DNA of 64,000 nucleotides from an uncultured Saccharospirillaceae bacterium (lineage in GTDB: Bacteria; Pseudomonadota; Gammaproteobacteria; Pseudomonadales; Oceanobacteraceae). The notes beneath the pieces were generated by a model, which saw only the letters and a program-made list of their open reading frames with translations, ran no database searches and was not told where the DNA came from. The position numbers were made by a program, and so were the translations under genes. Location of the stretch: NCBI GenBank assembly GCA_947503895.1, contig CANNFT010000016.1, forward strand, positions 27,683 through 91,682. The letters run 5' to 3'. This document shows, one piece after another, positions 1 to 7,478 of the stretch (positions are counted from its first letter, which is position 1; each line of letters starts with the position of its first letter).

Positions 1-168
1 CTAGGTGGGCCTCATCAACCGCTTTACAAGGCGTCTATTCAATACCTCGACACCGAAAAGGTGTTTAACAATCTATCCCCCTATTTCATTCACAACTACC
101 AACCTGGTGACACTATTGAGGTGAAGTACAACCCTAAAAAGCCTTCTATTGCTGTCGTTGAGGAATAA
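1..168 (+). CDS. DUF3592-like membrane protein B, copy 0 (3' part only)
   Basis: This is the C-terminal 55 codons of a gene whose start lies left of the window. The encoded residues match the last part of the 128-aa proteins at 889-1275 and 1996-2382 almost perfectly: the GGPHQPLY segment, a YQPGDTIEV stretch and the terminal VVEE. It is the soluble beta-rich half of the protein; the membrane half is missing only because of the window edge. It shows that the array extends leftwards. Function is unknown. Confidence 0.85.
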   Translation, partial: LGGPHQPLYKASIQYLDTEKVFNNLSPYFIHNYQPGDTIEVKYNPKKPSIAVVEE

Positions 169-238
169 ACATTTTTAGGAATCGCTTATATATAGTGGAT
201 TTACAAACACTTCAACTGATGTCGATTTGGAGATATTC

Positions 239-304
239 ATGGAGGTAAAACCAGAAACACATAGCGGTCTATTAGTTGCCAATGAACCAGACGATCTGGG
301 CTGA
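239..304 (+). CDS. Micro-ORF of 21 codons, array spacer copy 1
   Basis: ATG with a good ribosome-binding site (GGAG at 229-232, six bases before the start) and a TGA stop. The peptide is acidic and hydrophilic, starting MEVKPET and ending PDDLG. The same ORF occurs unchanged in all three spacers. Because the whole spacer is recent repeat sequence, identity alone does not prove coding, but the ribosome-binding site is convincing. It could be a leader peptide or a short secreted or signal peptide; no known family was recognised. Confidence 0.4.
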   Translation: MEVKPETHSGLLVANEPDDLG

Positions 305-334
305 AGTGAGCTCAATATAGGGCAGTCTAAAACG

Positions 335-394
335 ATGATTAAAAAGGGCATAGTAATATTCGCACTGTCTGCTCAATTAAGTATGATCGGTTAA
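335..394 (+). CDS. Micro-ORF of 19 residues just upstream of gene A, copy 1
   Basis: The ORF reads MIKKGIVIFALSAQLSMIG, a basic start followed by a hydrophobic stretch. Its TAA stop lies three bases before the ATG of the 155-aa gene, which suggests translational coupling. The third copy (2550-2609) keeps the same length, start, stop and the core FALSAQ although many bases differ, which favours real translation. The ribosome-binding site is weak. Function unknown. Confidence 0.45.
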   Translation: MIKKGIVIFALSAQLSMIG

Positions 395-397
395 ATA

Positions 398-865
398 ATG
401 AAAAAAAAATTGCAATATATAATAGCGGTTTTAACTGGCATTGCTGGGTACAGGATACTCAGCCCATCACCCGATCAAAAAGAGCTTTTTGGCAGTATAG
501 GATACTACTTACTAATCGTTTCACCAACAGTGATGTCAGCATTTGCTGGCTATTCAATTAGTAAACTACTGATGGGAATGTCATCACTCACTCAACATGA
601 AAAACAAACCTTGCGATGCACAGGAATCATTAGGGGTTTTGATTATTCAAGCATGCGCGTAAATGGCAAACCACGGTTTGACATTAGAATAGCCTACCAT
701 GGAAATACTAAGGTTTTTAAAAACCAAGAATCTCGGTCTCATTTGAAATTATCTGAGGGTGACAGAGTCGTTATATTTGCCAATCCTAAAGATATCAATG
801 ACGCTTTTCTTGATTTAGATGCGAGCATTGAACTTAAAGAACATTCATTAGGCAGTAAACCTTAA
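398..865 (+). CDS. DUF3592-like membrane protein A, copy 1
   Basis: A 155-aa protein with two predicted membrane segments (about residues 7-22 and 34-60) followed by a soluble beta-rich domain (about 70-145). The soluble part has the DUF3592-like pattern: CTGIIRGF, then VNGKPRFDIRIAY, then LSEGDRVVIFANP. It is the first gene of a pair with the 128-aa gene 23 bp downstream. Start ATG follows a 19-residue micro-ORF by three bases and has no strong ribosome-binding site of its own, so coupling is likely. Two further copies lie at 1505 and 2613. Family assignment is by pattern only; biological role unknown. Confidence 0.75.
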   Translation: MKKKLQYIIAVLTGIAGYRILSPSPDQKELFGSIGYYLLIVSPTVMSAFAGYSISKLLMGMSSLTQHEKQTLRCTGIIRGFDYSSMRVNGKPRFDIRIAYHGNTKVFKNQESRSHLKLSEGDRVVIFANPKDINDAFLDLDASIELKEHSLGSKP

Positions 866-888
866 ACCCTTTATATTGAAAGATACTT

Positions 889-1275
889 ATGTTAATCACT
901 GGTTTATCGTTATTTGTATTTGGCCTAATATGCTTTATATGGATGATATTCGCCGATCTGGACTGGATATATTATCTTGCTTATATTGCCCCAATTACCA
1001 TTAGCTGGTACCACGCTTACACCTTGTTAATGCCGCTGATCCATGCAAAAAAATGCACAGAAGTCACCCAAGGTGTCATTCTGAGCATTAAAGCTAATGG
1101 CGCGACGCTAGGTGGGCCTCATCAACCGCTTTACAAGGCGTCTATTCAATACCTCGACACCGAAAAGGTGTTTAATAATCTACCCCCCTATTTCATTCAC
1201 AACTTCCAACCTGGTGACACTATTGAGGTGAAGTACAACCCTAAAAAGCCTTCTATTGCTGTCGTTGAGGAATAA
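889..1275 (+). CDS. DUF3592-like membrane protein B, copy 1
   Basis: A 128-aa protein with two hydrophobic segments (about residues 4-22 and 28-50) separated by a short acidic turn (ADLDW), then a soluble domain with VILSIKANG, LYKASIQY and QPGDTIEVKYNP, a DUF3592-like layout. It follows gene A of the same unit and has a GAAAG ribosome-binding site. A and B share architecture and probably descend from one ancestor, perhaps forming a hetero-oligomer in the inner membrane (inference). No enzymatic motif is visible. Confidence 0.75.
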   Translation: MLITGLSLFVFGLICFIWMIFADLDWIYYLAYIAPITISWYHAYTLLMPLIHAKKCTEVTQGVILSIKANGATLGGPHQPLYKASIQYLDTEKVFNNLPPYFIHNFQPGDTIEVKYNPKKPSIAVVEE

Positions 1276-1345
1276 ACATTTTTAGGAATCGCTTATATAT
1301 AGTGGATTTACAAACACTTCAACTGATGTCGATTTGGAGATATTC

Positions 1346-1411
1346 ATGGAGGTAAAACCAGAAACACATAGCGGTCTATTAGTTGCCAATGAACCAGACG
1401 ATCTGGGCTGA
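1346..1411 (+). CDS. Micro-ORF of 21 codons, array spacer copy 2
   Basis: Exact repeat of the micro-ORF at 239-304, including the TTGGAG ribosome-binding site and TGA stop. It lies between gene B of unit 1 and gene A of unit 2. Coding status is uncertain. Confidence 0.4.
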   Translation: MEVKPETHSGLLVANEPDDLG

Positions 1412-1441
1412 AGTGAGCTCAATATAGAGCAGTCTAAAACG

Positions 1442-1501
1442 ATGATTAAAAAGGGCATAGTAATATTCGCACTGTCTGCTCAATTAAGTATGATCGGTTA
1501 A
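1442..1501 (+). CDS. Micro-ORF of 19 residues, copy 2
   Basis: Identical to the ORF at 335-394. Its stop lies three bases before the ATG at 1505, so it may be translationally coupled to gene A. Confidence 0.45.
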   Translation: MIKKGIVIFALSAQLSMIG

Positions 1502-1504
1502 ATA

Positions 1505-1972
1505 ATGAAAAAGAAATTGCAATATATAATAGCGGTTTTAACTGGCATTGCTGGGTACAGGATACTCAGCCCATCACCCGATCAAAAAGAGCTTTTTGGC
1601 AGTATCGGATACTACTTACTAATCGTTTCACCAACAGTGGTGTCAGCATTTGCTGGCTATTCAATTAGTAAACTACTAATAGGAATTTCATCACTCACTC
1701 GACAAGAAAAACAAACTTTGCGATGCACCGGAACTATAAAAGACTTTAATTATTCTAGTATGCGCGTAAATGGCAAACCACGGTTTGACATTAGAATAGC
1801 CTATCATGGAAATACTAAGGTTTTTAAAAACCAAGAATCCCGGTCTCATTTGAAATTAACAGAGGGTGACAGAGTCGTTATATTTGCAAATCCGAAAGAT
1901 ATAAATGACGCTTTTCTTGATTTACATGCAAGCATTGAACTTAAAGAACATTCATTAGGCAGTAAGCCTTAA
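1505..1972 (+). CDS. DUF3592-like membrane protein A, copy 2
   Basis: A 155-aa paralogue of the gene at 398, with the same two membrane segments and soluble domain. Differences cluster in the second membrane segment and the linker (LIGISSLTRQEK for LMGMSSLTQHEK, and TIKDFNYSS for IIRGFDYSS), while the VNGKPRFDIRIAY core is unchanged. It sits in unit 2 with gene B at 1996. Role unknown; the pattern fits recent duplication with local divergence. Confidence 0.75.
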   Translation: MKKKLQYIIAVLTGIAGYRILSPSPDQKELFGSIGYYLLIVSPTVVSAFAGYSISKLLIGISSLTRQEKQTLRCTGTIKDFNYSSMRVNGKPRFDIRIAYHGNTKVFKNQESRSHLKLTEGDRVVIFANPKDINDAFLDLHASIELKEHSLGSKP

Positions 1973-1995
1973 ACCCTTTATATTGAAAGATACTT

Positions 1996-2382
1996 ATGTT
2001 AATCACTGGTTTATCGTTATTCGTATTTGGGCTAATTTGTTTTTTAGCCCTTTTCTTTTTCCCAGCACCTTGGACTGCGAAGTTAGCACTCATACCGTCG
2101 GTAACATTGTGCTGGTACCACGCTTACACGCTTTTAATGCCGATCATTCATGCAAAGAAGTGTACTGAGGTGACTGAGGGAACCATTCTGAGCATTAAAG
2201 CCAATGGCGCGACGCTAGGTGGGCCTCATCAACCGCTTTACAAGGCGTCTATTCAATACCTCGACACCGAAAAGGTGTTTAACAATCTATCCCCCTATTT
2301 CATTCACAACTACCAACCTGGTGACACTATTGAGGTGAAGTTTAACCCCAAAAAGCCTTCTATTGCTGTCGTTGAGGAATAA
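1996..2382 (+). CDS. DUF3592-like membrane protein B, copy 2
   Basis: A 128-aa paralogue of the gene at 889. The first 16 residues and the whole soluble half match copies 0 and 1 closely, but residues about 17-40, covering the membrane hairpin, are replaced by an unrelated hydrophobic sequence (LALFFFPAPW and following). This mosaic pattern points to recombination or gene conversion among array copies. Start ATG has a GAAAG site upstream. Function unknown. Confidence 0.75.
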   Translation: MLITGLSLFVFGLICFLALFFFPAPWTAKLALIPSVTLCWYHAYTLLMPIIHAKKCTEVTEGTILSIKANGATLGGPHQPLYKASIQYLDTEKVFNNLSPYFIHNYQPGDTIEVKFNPKKPSIAVVEE

Positions 2383-2452
2383 ACATTTTTAGGAATCGCT
2401 TATATATAGTGGACTTACAAACACTTCAACTGATGTCGATTTGGAGATATTC

Positions 2453-2518
2453 ATGGAGGTAAAACCAGAAACACATAGCGGTCTATTAGTTGCCAATGAA
2501 CCAGACGATCTGGGCTGA
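2453..2518 (+). CDS. Micro-ORF of 21 codons, array spacer copy 3
   Basis: Third copy of the micro-ORF, again identical with its TTGGAG site, although the sequence just after its stop has diverged from the other spacers. Retention of this stretch next to diverged sequence is mild support for function. Confidence 0.4.
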   Translation: MEVKPETHSGLLVANEPDDLG

Positions 2519-2549
2519 AGTGAACTCAACATAGAGCATATCTAAAACA

Positions 2550-2609
2550 ATGAAAGATAAGGCATCATTATTATTTGCACTGTCTGCTCAAATAAACGTG
2601 ATCGGTTAA
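2550..2609 (+). CDS. Micro-ORF of 19 residues, copy 3 (diverged)
   Basis: Reads MKDKASLLFALSAQINVIG. It has the same number of codons as the other two copies despite many base changes, and an extra base in this spacer lies upstream of the ORF and leaves the frame intact. The stop is again three bases before the start of gene A at 2613. This is the best evidence that the 19-residue peptide is translated. Confidence 0.5.
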   Translation: MKDKASLLFALSAQINVIG

Positions 2610-2612
2610 ATA

Positions 2613-3080
2613 ATGAAACAACAATTGCAAATTGTAATTGCGATTCTAACTGGTATTGCTGGGTACAGGATATTTAGTCCATCGCCAGATCAAAAAGAAT
2701 TTTTTGGCAGCGTCGGATACTATTTACTGACCGCTATGCCAATAGTGATGTCAACATTTGCTGGCTATTCAATTAGTAAACTACTGATGGGAATGTCATC
2801 ACTCACTCGACATGAAAAACAAACCTTGCGATGCACTGGAATCATTAAGGATTTTGATTATTCAAGCATGCGCGTAAATGGCAAACCACGGTTTGACATT
2901 AGAATAGCTTACCATGGAAATACCAAGGTTTTTAAAAACCAAGAACCCCGGTCTCATTTGAAGTTAACTGAGGGTGACAAAGTCGTTATATTTGCAAACC
3001 CGAAAGATATCAATGACGCTTTTCTTGATTTAGATGCGAGCATTGAACTTAAAGAACATTCATTAGGCAGTAAGCCTTAA
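2613..3080 (+). CDS. DUF3592-like membrane protein A, copy 3
   Basis: A 155-aa paralogue with a more diverged N-terminus (MKQQLQIVIAILTG) and second membrane segment (LLTAMPIVMSTFAG), but a soluble domain nearly identical to the other two copies. The domain order is two membrane segments and then the DUF3592-like beta domain. It is paired with the B gene at 3104. Function unknown. Confidence 0.75.
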   Translation: MKQQLQIVIAILTGIAGYRIFSPSPDQKEFFGSVGYYLLTAMPIVMSTFAGYSISKLLMGMSSLTRHEKQTLRCTGIIKDFDYSSMRVNGKPRFDIRIAYHGNTKVFKNQEPRSHLKLTEGDKVVIFANPKDINDAFLDLDASIELKEHSLGSKP

Positions 3081-3103
3081 ACCCTTTATATTGAGAGGTA
3101 TTC

Positions 3104-3490
3104 GTGTTAATTCCTGGCTTATCATTATTTGTATTTGGACTAATATGTTTTATATGGATGCTATTCGCCGATCTGGACTGGATTTTTTACCTTGCTTTTA
3201 TCCCTCCCATTACCATTAGCTGGTATCATGCCTATACATTACTAATGCCACTGCTTCACACAAAACGATATTCGGAAGCCACTCAAGGCGTCATTCTGAG
3301 CATAAAGGCAAATGGGGCTTCACTGGGTGGCCCTCATCAGCCGCTTTATAAATCGGCCATTCGCTATTTGGACATAGAGAAAGAATTCAATAACCTATCA
3401 CCTTATTTTATTCACAATTATCAACCTGGTGATACCATTAACATTAAATATAACCCAAATAACCCTTTAATCGCTGTGGTAGAAGAATAG
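3104..3490 (+). CDS. DUF3592-like membrane protein B, copy 3 (most diverged)
   Basis: A 128-aa protein beginning with GTG behind a GAGAGG ribosome-binding site. Its membrane hairpin resembles copy 1 (FADLDWIFYLAF), while its soluble half is the most diverged in the array (HTKRYSEATQG, YLDIEKEFNN, INIKYNPNNPL). It is the last gene; sequence after its stop has no counterpart in the other units, so the array boundary is here. It may be the ancestral end copy. Function unknown. Confidence 0.75.
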   Translation: MLIPGLSLFVFGLICFIWMLFADLDWIFYLAFIPPITISWYHAYTLLMPLLHTKRYSEATQGVILSIKANGASLGGPHQPLYKSAIRYLDIEKEFNNLSPYFIHNYQPGDTINIKYNPNNPLIAVVEE

Positions 3491-3954
3491 CCACGATCTT
3501 ATTTTTGCTCTAAGTGATTTAACACCCCGCTGCCTTGCATTGAGAGCCGACAATCACCGCAACTTCCGTCTTTTATTGCGGTATTTAGGGATATTGCTAT
3601 TTTTACCGTAACCATTCAGTACAAATCTCAATTACTTTTATATCAAGAAAAATAGCTATAAAATTAACGTATCAGTATCAATGGGAAATATAGCTGAATC
3701 GATCATCATTGTACGGCCTTTCAGACGACCGCCCACCTGACAGGTCGTAATTATATAAAGTCGTAGAGTGGCTGAGCAGCCGCGAGGCGTAGGGTGCTTA
3801 CCCTGCAAGAAAAAGCCGAAAGCCGTTAAATCTATTATAACGCTATGGATATCAAAACAGCTGTGCTGAATAGTTACTTTTTACTAAGATGATAGGTTAC
3901 ACCACATTAAACCTGTCACACCAAAAATATTAGGATGCATGTGTACTACATACA
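3491..3954 (+). other. Intergenic region between the array and acpS
   Basis: No convincing gene is seen. The stretch holds short inverted repeats: ACGACC paired with GGTCGT around 3725-3748 with ACCTGACAGGT inside it, and AGGGTGCTTACCCT near 3788-3802. Either could contribute to transcript ends from the array (plus) or acpS (minus), but neither has a clear T-run. Confidence 0.5.
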
Positions 3955-4338
3955 TTAATTAATTACGCAAAAAGCCACGACGTAGTGTTGTTCATCACTA
4001 ATAGAGATTAATATTTCTTTGCCATTTAATTCTGCTAGTCGCTCGTATGCTGCACCACTTACAGAAACAACAGGAGCGCCCGTAGGCAAATTAGAAATTT
4101 CAATTTGCTGCCAACCGATACCTTTTGAAATGCCTGTACCTAAAGCTTTTGCAATAGCTTCTTTTGCTGAAAATCGTTTAGCGAGATAAGCATTCTTGAC
4201 GTCTTGGTGGCTGATTTCATCCCAGCGCACCATTTCATTTTCGGTCAAAATTCTTTCCGCAAACTTTCTGCCTTGACGCTTTGAGATTTTCGCAATGCGG
4301 GCGACCTCTAATATATCTGTACCAATTGCAATCGCCAT
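3955..4338 (-). CDS. acpS: Holo-[acyl-carrier-protein] synthase
   Basis: Transfers the 4'-phosphopantetheine arm of CoA to a serine of acyl carrier protein, activating it for fatty acid synthesis in the cytoplasm. The 127-aa protein is the usual AcpS length. It has the N-terminal GTDILEV motif with the metal-binding Asp8 and the central FSAKEAIAKALGTG motif (about residues 56-69). It is the last gene of the lepA-to-acpS cluster, 92 bp after pdxJ, the same neighbourhood as in many gammaproteobacteria. Confidence 0.95.
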   Translation of the reverse strand: MAIAIGTDILEVARIAKISKRQGRKFAERILTENEMVRWDEISHQDVKNAYLAKRFSAKEAIAKALGTGISKGIGWQQIEISNLPTGAPVVSVSGAAYERLAELNGKEILISISDEQHYVVAFCVIN

Positions 4339-4430
4339 ACTTCCAGCCTTAGTGTCTTAAAATACAGTTTCTCTGCTATTGCCACTTAACATCCTGTCAT
4401 GTGGCTATTTCTATTTATTATAAACTCAGT

Positions 4431-5168
4431 TTAATTCACTGCAGAAATTAGATCACGCATCTCTCGCACAGCATCTTTTAGACCAACAAAAACAGCACGC
4501 GCGATGATACTGTGGCCAATATTCAGTTCATTAATATCAGGAATGGCGGCAATGGCTTCGGTGTTATGATAGTGCAATCCGTGACCCGCATTGACTACCA
4601 AACCTAATTTTGCCGCGAACGCGACCGCGCGCTTAATTTTATCCAGTTCTAAGCGCTGCTCTTCTGGACTCTCGGCATCAGCATAATGGCCTGTATGGAT
4701 TTCAATGGTCGGTGCGCCAACGCGTTTTGCTGCCTGTATTTGCTGTTCATCGGCATCAATAAATAATGAGACGTCTACCCCCACTGCCGCCATTCTAGAG
4801 CAGGCTTTCTGAATAGCTTGCTCATTACCTAATACATCCAGCCCGCCTTCTGTTGTCAGCTCTTCGCGCTTTTCAGGAACCAAACAAACATGTGTCGGCT
4901 TAACTTTTTCTGCTATCGACAGCATTTCATCTGTTACAGCCATTTCGAGATTCATGCGCGTTGTTAATATGTCATTTAACATATAGACATCACGATCTTG
5001 GATATGACGACGGTCCTCACGTAGATGGAGTGTAATCCCATCGGCACCCGCCTCTTCCGCTACCAGTGCTGCCTGAATGGGATCAGGATACCGCGTTCCT
5101 CTAGCCTGTCTGAGCGTCGCGACGTGATCTATATTGATTCCCAGTAATACTCGTTTTGTTGGCTTCAT
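4431..5168 (-). CDS. pdxJ: Pyridoxine 5'-phosphate synthase
   Basis: Condenses 1-deoxyxylulose 5-phosphate with 3-amino-2-oxopropyl phosphate to make pyridoxine 5'-phosphate, the last ring-forming step of DXP-dependent vitamin B6 synthesis. The 245-aa protein fits the family. NIDHVATLRQARG near the N-terminus, the GADGITLHLREDRRHI segment and the glycine-rich NAGHGLHYHN and NIGHSIIARA segments are family hallmarks. It overlaps recO by four bases (ATGA), so the two are translationally coupled. Its substrate DXP also feeds dxr, encoded elsewhere in the window. Confidence 0.96.
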   Translation of the reverse strand: MKPTKRVLLGINIDHVATLRQARGTRYPDPIQAALVAEEAGADGITLHLREDRRHIQDRDVYMLNDILTTRMNLEMAVTDEMLSIAEKVKPTHVCLVPEKREELTTEGGLDVLGNEQAIQKACSRMAAVGVDVSLFIDADEQQIQAAKRVGAPTIEIHTGHYADAESPEEQRLELDKIKRAVAFAAKLGLVVNAGHGLHYHNTEAIAAIPDINELNIGHSIIARAVFVGLKDAVREMRDLISAVN

Positions 5169-5881
5169 GATCCAATCTCTCTAAATTTTTTTAGTAATTC
5201 TCGCGCTTGCAATGGTTTAAAACCAATAATTGGTTTTAATGCCAAGCGCAATAATCTTTTCGACATATTAAGGGTGGAGGGGTGATCGAGACAACAGTTC
5301 GCGAGATGAATGAGATCTAACCCCAAGAAGCACATGTTGGGTTGTTTTTCAGCATACGCTTTGGATACGCGTGACATGCCTTGCTCTGGGAAGAAACCAT
5401 AATGTGCATTCGGCTCAATATCTAAACCTGTTTTAAAGTCCATCCCCCATTCGTAACTTTGCCCCATGTGTTCCAGCAATGTGAGCTCAAATAAACGCAA
5501 CGTTAATTCAACGTTAGTATTGAGTTTAAGGAGTACATTTTCATAAGCATCGAACAGTTGCTCGGCTTCAACGTCAGCCTCACTGCGCAATGCACGAATC
5601 AGTACTTCATTTACATAGAAACCACTAAATAACGCATCTCCGCGCAATATAATGGGAATATTCGAGGGCTCAAAGTATTCAAGCGTTTTCAGATCTGATT
5701 GACCGTGAAAGGAAATTTCGTAGGGCGTGAATGGCTGAAGGGTATGACCTTTGCTGATCTGCTTTTTGATGCCTCGGCCAATGCAGCGAATTAAGCCATA
5801 TTCAGGCGTAAACAAATCTACCAATGCACTGCTTTCTCGATAGTTTCGTGAGTGCAGTACATAGGCAGGTTGTTTTTCCAT
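5165..5881 (-). CDS. recO: DNA repair protein RecO
   Basis: RecO works with RecF and RecR to load RecA on SSB-coated single-stranded DNA during gap repair. The 238-aa protein shows the N-terminal OB-fold region (AYVLHSRNYRESSALVDLFTPEYG) and the typical helical C-terminal part. The cysteine cluster seen in some RecO proteins is not evident, which is normal for this lineage. It follows era by 20 bp and overlaps pdxJ. The order era-recO-pdxJ-acpS is conserved in gammaproteobacteria. Confidence 0.94.
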   Translation of the reverse strand: MEKQPAYVLHSRNYRESSALVDLFTPEYGLIRCIGRGIKKQISKGHTLQPFTPYEISFHGQSDLKTLEYFEPSNIPIILRGDALFSGFYVNEVLIRALRSEADVEAEQLFDAYENVLLKLNTNVELTLRLFELTLLEHMGQSYEWGMDFKTGLDIEPNAHYGFFPEQGMSRVSKAYAEKQPNMCFLGLDLIHLANCCLDHPSTLNMSKRLLRLALKPIIGFKPLQARELLKKFREIGS

Positions 5882-5901
5882 CTAAACAGTGACCAATGCG
5901 A

Positions 5902-6801
5902 TTAATCGTCTAAATCGTTGTAACCCAAGCTCTTCAGAGCTCGCTCATCATCTGCCCAACCACTCTTCACTTTCACCCAAGTGTTCAACATCACCTTGGT
6001 GCCAAACATTTCTTCCATGTCCAAGCGAGCAGCTGTGCCAATTTGCTTGATTCTTTCACCCTTATCACCGATGAGAATTTTCTTTTGACCATCCCGTTCG
6101 ACAAGAATCAATGCATGTATCGTGATTAACGATGCTGTTTGTTCAAACTTCTCTACTTCCACCGTCATGGCATAGGGTAATTCATCACCCAATTGACGCA
6201 TGATTTTTTCTCTAACCAGCTCCGCAGCGAGAAAACGAGAGCTACGATCGGTAATCTGATCTTCGTCATACATATGAACATTTTCAGGCAAATAACCGGC
6301 GATGGCGGTTTCCAGTTCTTCTATGTTGGACCCAAGCTTCGCCGATGTCGGGAATATTTCTAGAAACTCCATTTTGCTGGATACTTCTTGTAAATATGGC
6401 AGCAGAGAATGCTTATCTTTTAAATGATCGACTTTATTCACAACCAGAATGGTAGGAATGCTAGCGGCTTTAAGTTTTTCCAGCACGTTTTCATCTTCAG
6501 GTGTCCACTTGGTACGGTCAATCAAAAACAATGCGAGATCGACGTCTTTGATGGCACTGGTGGCCACTTTATTAATGTATCTGTTTAACGCTTTTTGATT
6601 ATGACCTTCATGTAATCCAGGTGTATCCACATACACTGCTTGAACATCGCCCTCTGTTTTCACACCCAGAATTTGATGGCGAGTGGTTTGCGGTTTACGT
6701 GAGGTGATACTCAACTTTTGACCCAAAATTTGATTCAATAAAGTCGATTTACCCACATTTGGACGTCCAACAATGGCGATAAACCCGCATTTCGTGCTCA
6801 T
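5902..6801 (-). CDS. era: GTPase Era
   Basis: An essential GTPase that binds the 3' end of 16S rRNA and helps mature the 30S subunit. The 299-aa protein has G1 GRPNVGKS (about residues 12-19), the switch region with TTRHQI, G3 DTPG, G4 NKVD and G5 TSAK. A C-terminal KH domain follows, with ILIGDKGERIKQIG (about 240-255). It overlaps rnc by four bases (ATGA), coupling Era to RNase III, which makes the rRNA precursor cuts. Confidence 0.97.
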   Translation of the reverse strand: MSTKCGFIAIVGRPNVGKSTLLNQILGQKLSITSRKPQTTRHQILGVKTEGDVQAVYVDTPGLHEGHNQKALNRYINKVATSAIKDVDLALFLIDRTKWTPEDENVLEKLKAASIPTILVVNKVDHLKDKHSLLPYLQEVSSKMEFLEIFPTSAKLGSNIEELETAIAGYLPENVHMYDEDQITDRSSRFLAAELVREKIMRQLGDELPYAMTVEVEKFEQTASLITIHALILVERDGQKKILIGDKGERIKQIGTAARLDMEEMFGTKVMLNTWVKVKSGWADDERALKSLGYNDLDD

Positions 6802-7478
6802 TGTTCAACTCCTAATGCTTTTAATGCTTTTTTGGCGGCAGATTGTTCTGCATGTCGACGGCTCGTACCCACGCCTACGGTTACTTCTGGCAATTCTTCA
6901 ACCCAACAACTCACTTTAAATTTTTGATCGTGCGCTTGCCCAAATATTTCTTGAACTTCATATTTTGGGAGTCGCCCTTGATGCTTCTGAAGGTATTCTT
7001 GTAATCTGGTTTTAGGATCTTTAATCACTGCATCCAAGTCTAATTCATGCAGTCTGTCACCGTACCAAGCCAGTATGCGTTCTTTCGTCGCTTCCATACC
7101 TCGATCAAGGTAAATGGCTCCAATTATTGCTTCTACAGCATCGGCTAAAATGGATTCTCTATTAAAACCACCGCTTTTTAATTCGCCCGACCCGAGCACT
7201 AAGAAATCGCCTAAATCAAAATCTCTTCCTAGCTCAGCGAGCGTAGTACCCCTCACCAGTCCGGCCCGTAAGCGACTAAGCTTACCTTCTTTTGCTTGCG
7301 GAAATTTTTCAAACAGCGCTTCTGCCACCACAAAGTTAACAATTGAGTCACCTAAAAACTCTAGGCGCTCGTTATTTTTGCCGCCTTTACTTCTATGGGT
7401 AAGCGCTAGTTCGATCAGACTCTCGTCTTGAAAGGTGTAGCCAATCTTTTGGCTTAATTTTTGTAGTGGGTTATTCAC
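6798..7478 (-). CDS. rnc: Ribonuclease III
   Basis: Cleaves double-stranded RNA, including the rRNA precursor stems. The 226-aa protein has the catalytic signature NERLEFLGDSIVNF (about residues 36-49), the second acidic patch DAVEAIIGAIYLD and a C-terminal double-stranded-RNA-binding domain (about 155-224: DPKTRLQEYLQ, then RRHAEQSAAKKAL). It overlaps the upstream DUF4845 gene by eight bases and era by four, forming a tight operon. Confidence 0.97.
   Translation of the reverse strand: MNNPLQKLSQKIGYTFQDESLIELALTHRSKGGKNNERLEFLGDSIVNFVVAEALFEKFPQAKEGKLSRLRAGLVRGTTLAELGRDFDLGDFLVLGSGELKSGGFNRESILADAVEAIIGAIYLDRGMEATKERILAWYGDRLHELDLDAVIKDPKTRLQEYLQKHQGRLPKYEVQEIFGQAHDQKFKVSCWVEELPEVTVGVGTSRRHAEQSAAKKALKALGVEQ

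Larger units (their letters stand above)
1..3490 (+). repeat. Tandem array of DUF3592-like gene-pair units, period about 1107 bp
   Basis: Position 1 matches position 1108, gene starts recur at 398, 1505 and 2613 and again at 889, 1996 and 3104, so the period is 1107-1108 bp. There are three full units and the end of a fourth, which continues beyond the left edge. Each unit holds about 230 bp of spacer with two micro-ORFs, then a 155-aa gene and a 128-aa gene. Spacers before units 1 and 2 are almost identical, while the spacer before unit 3 and the last 128-aa gene have diverged. Array homology stops at the end of the last gene, about 3490. Confidence 0.92.

Noticed and set aside
239..394. A single gene spanning both micro-ORFs with an in-frame TGA, for example a selenoprotein
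   Set aside because: In copy 3 a one-base insertion puts the two ORFs in different frames, so they cannot be one gene there. No selenocysteine insertion structure was recognised.
1983..2168. Plus-strand open frame of 61 codons overlapping gene B copy 2
   Set aside because: It is an out-of-frame shadow of the DUF3592-like gene at 1996, appears only where that copy has diverged, and has no counterpart in other units.
1..3490. CRISPR array
   Set aside because: The repeats are about 1.1 kb and coding, not short repeats with unique spacers. No cas genes are in the window.
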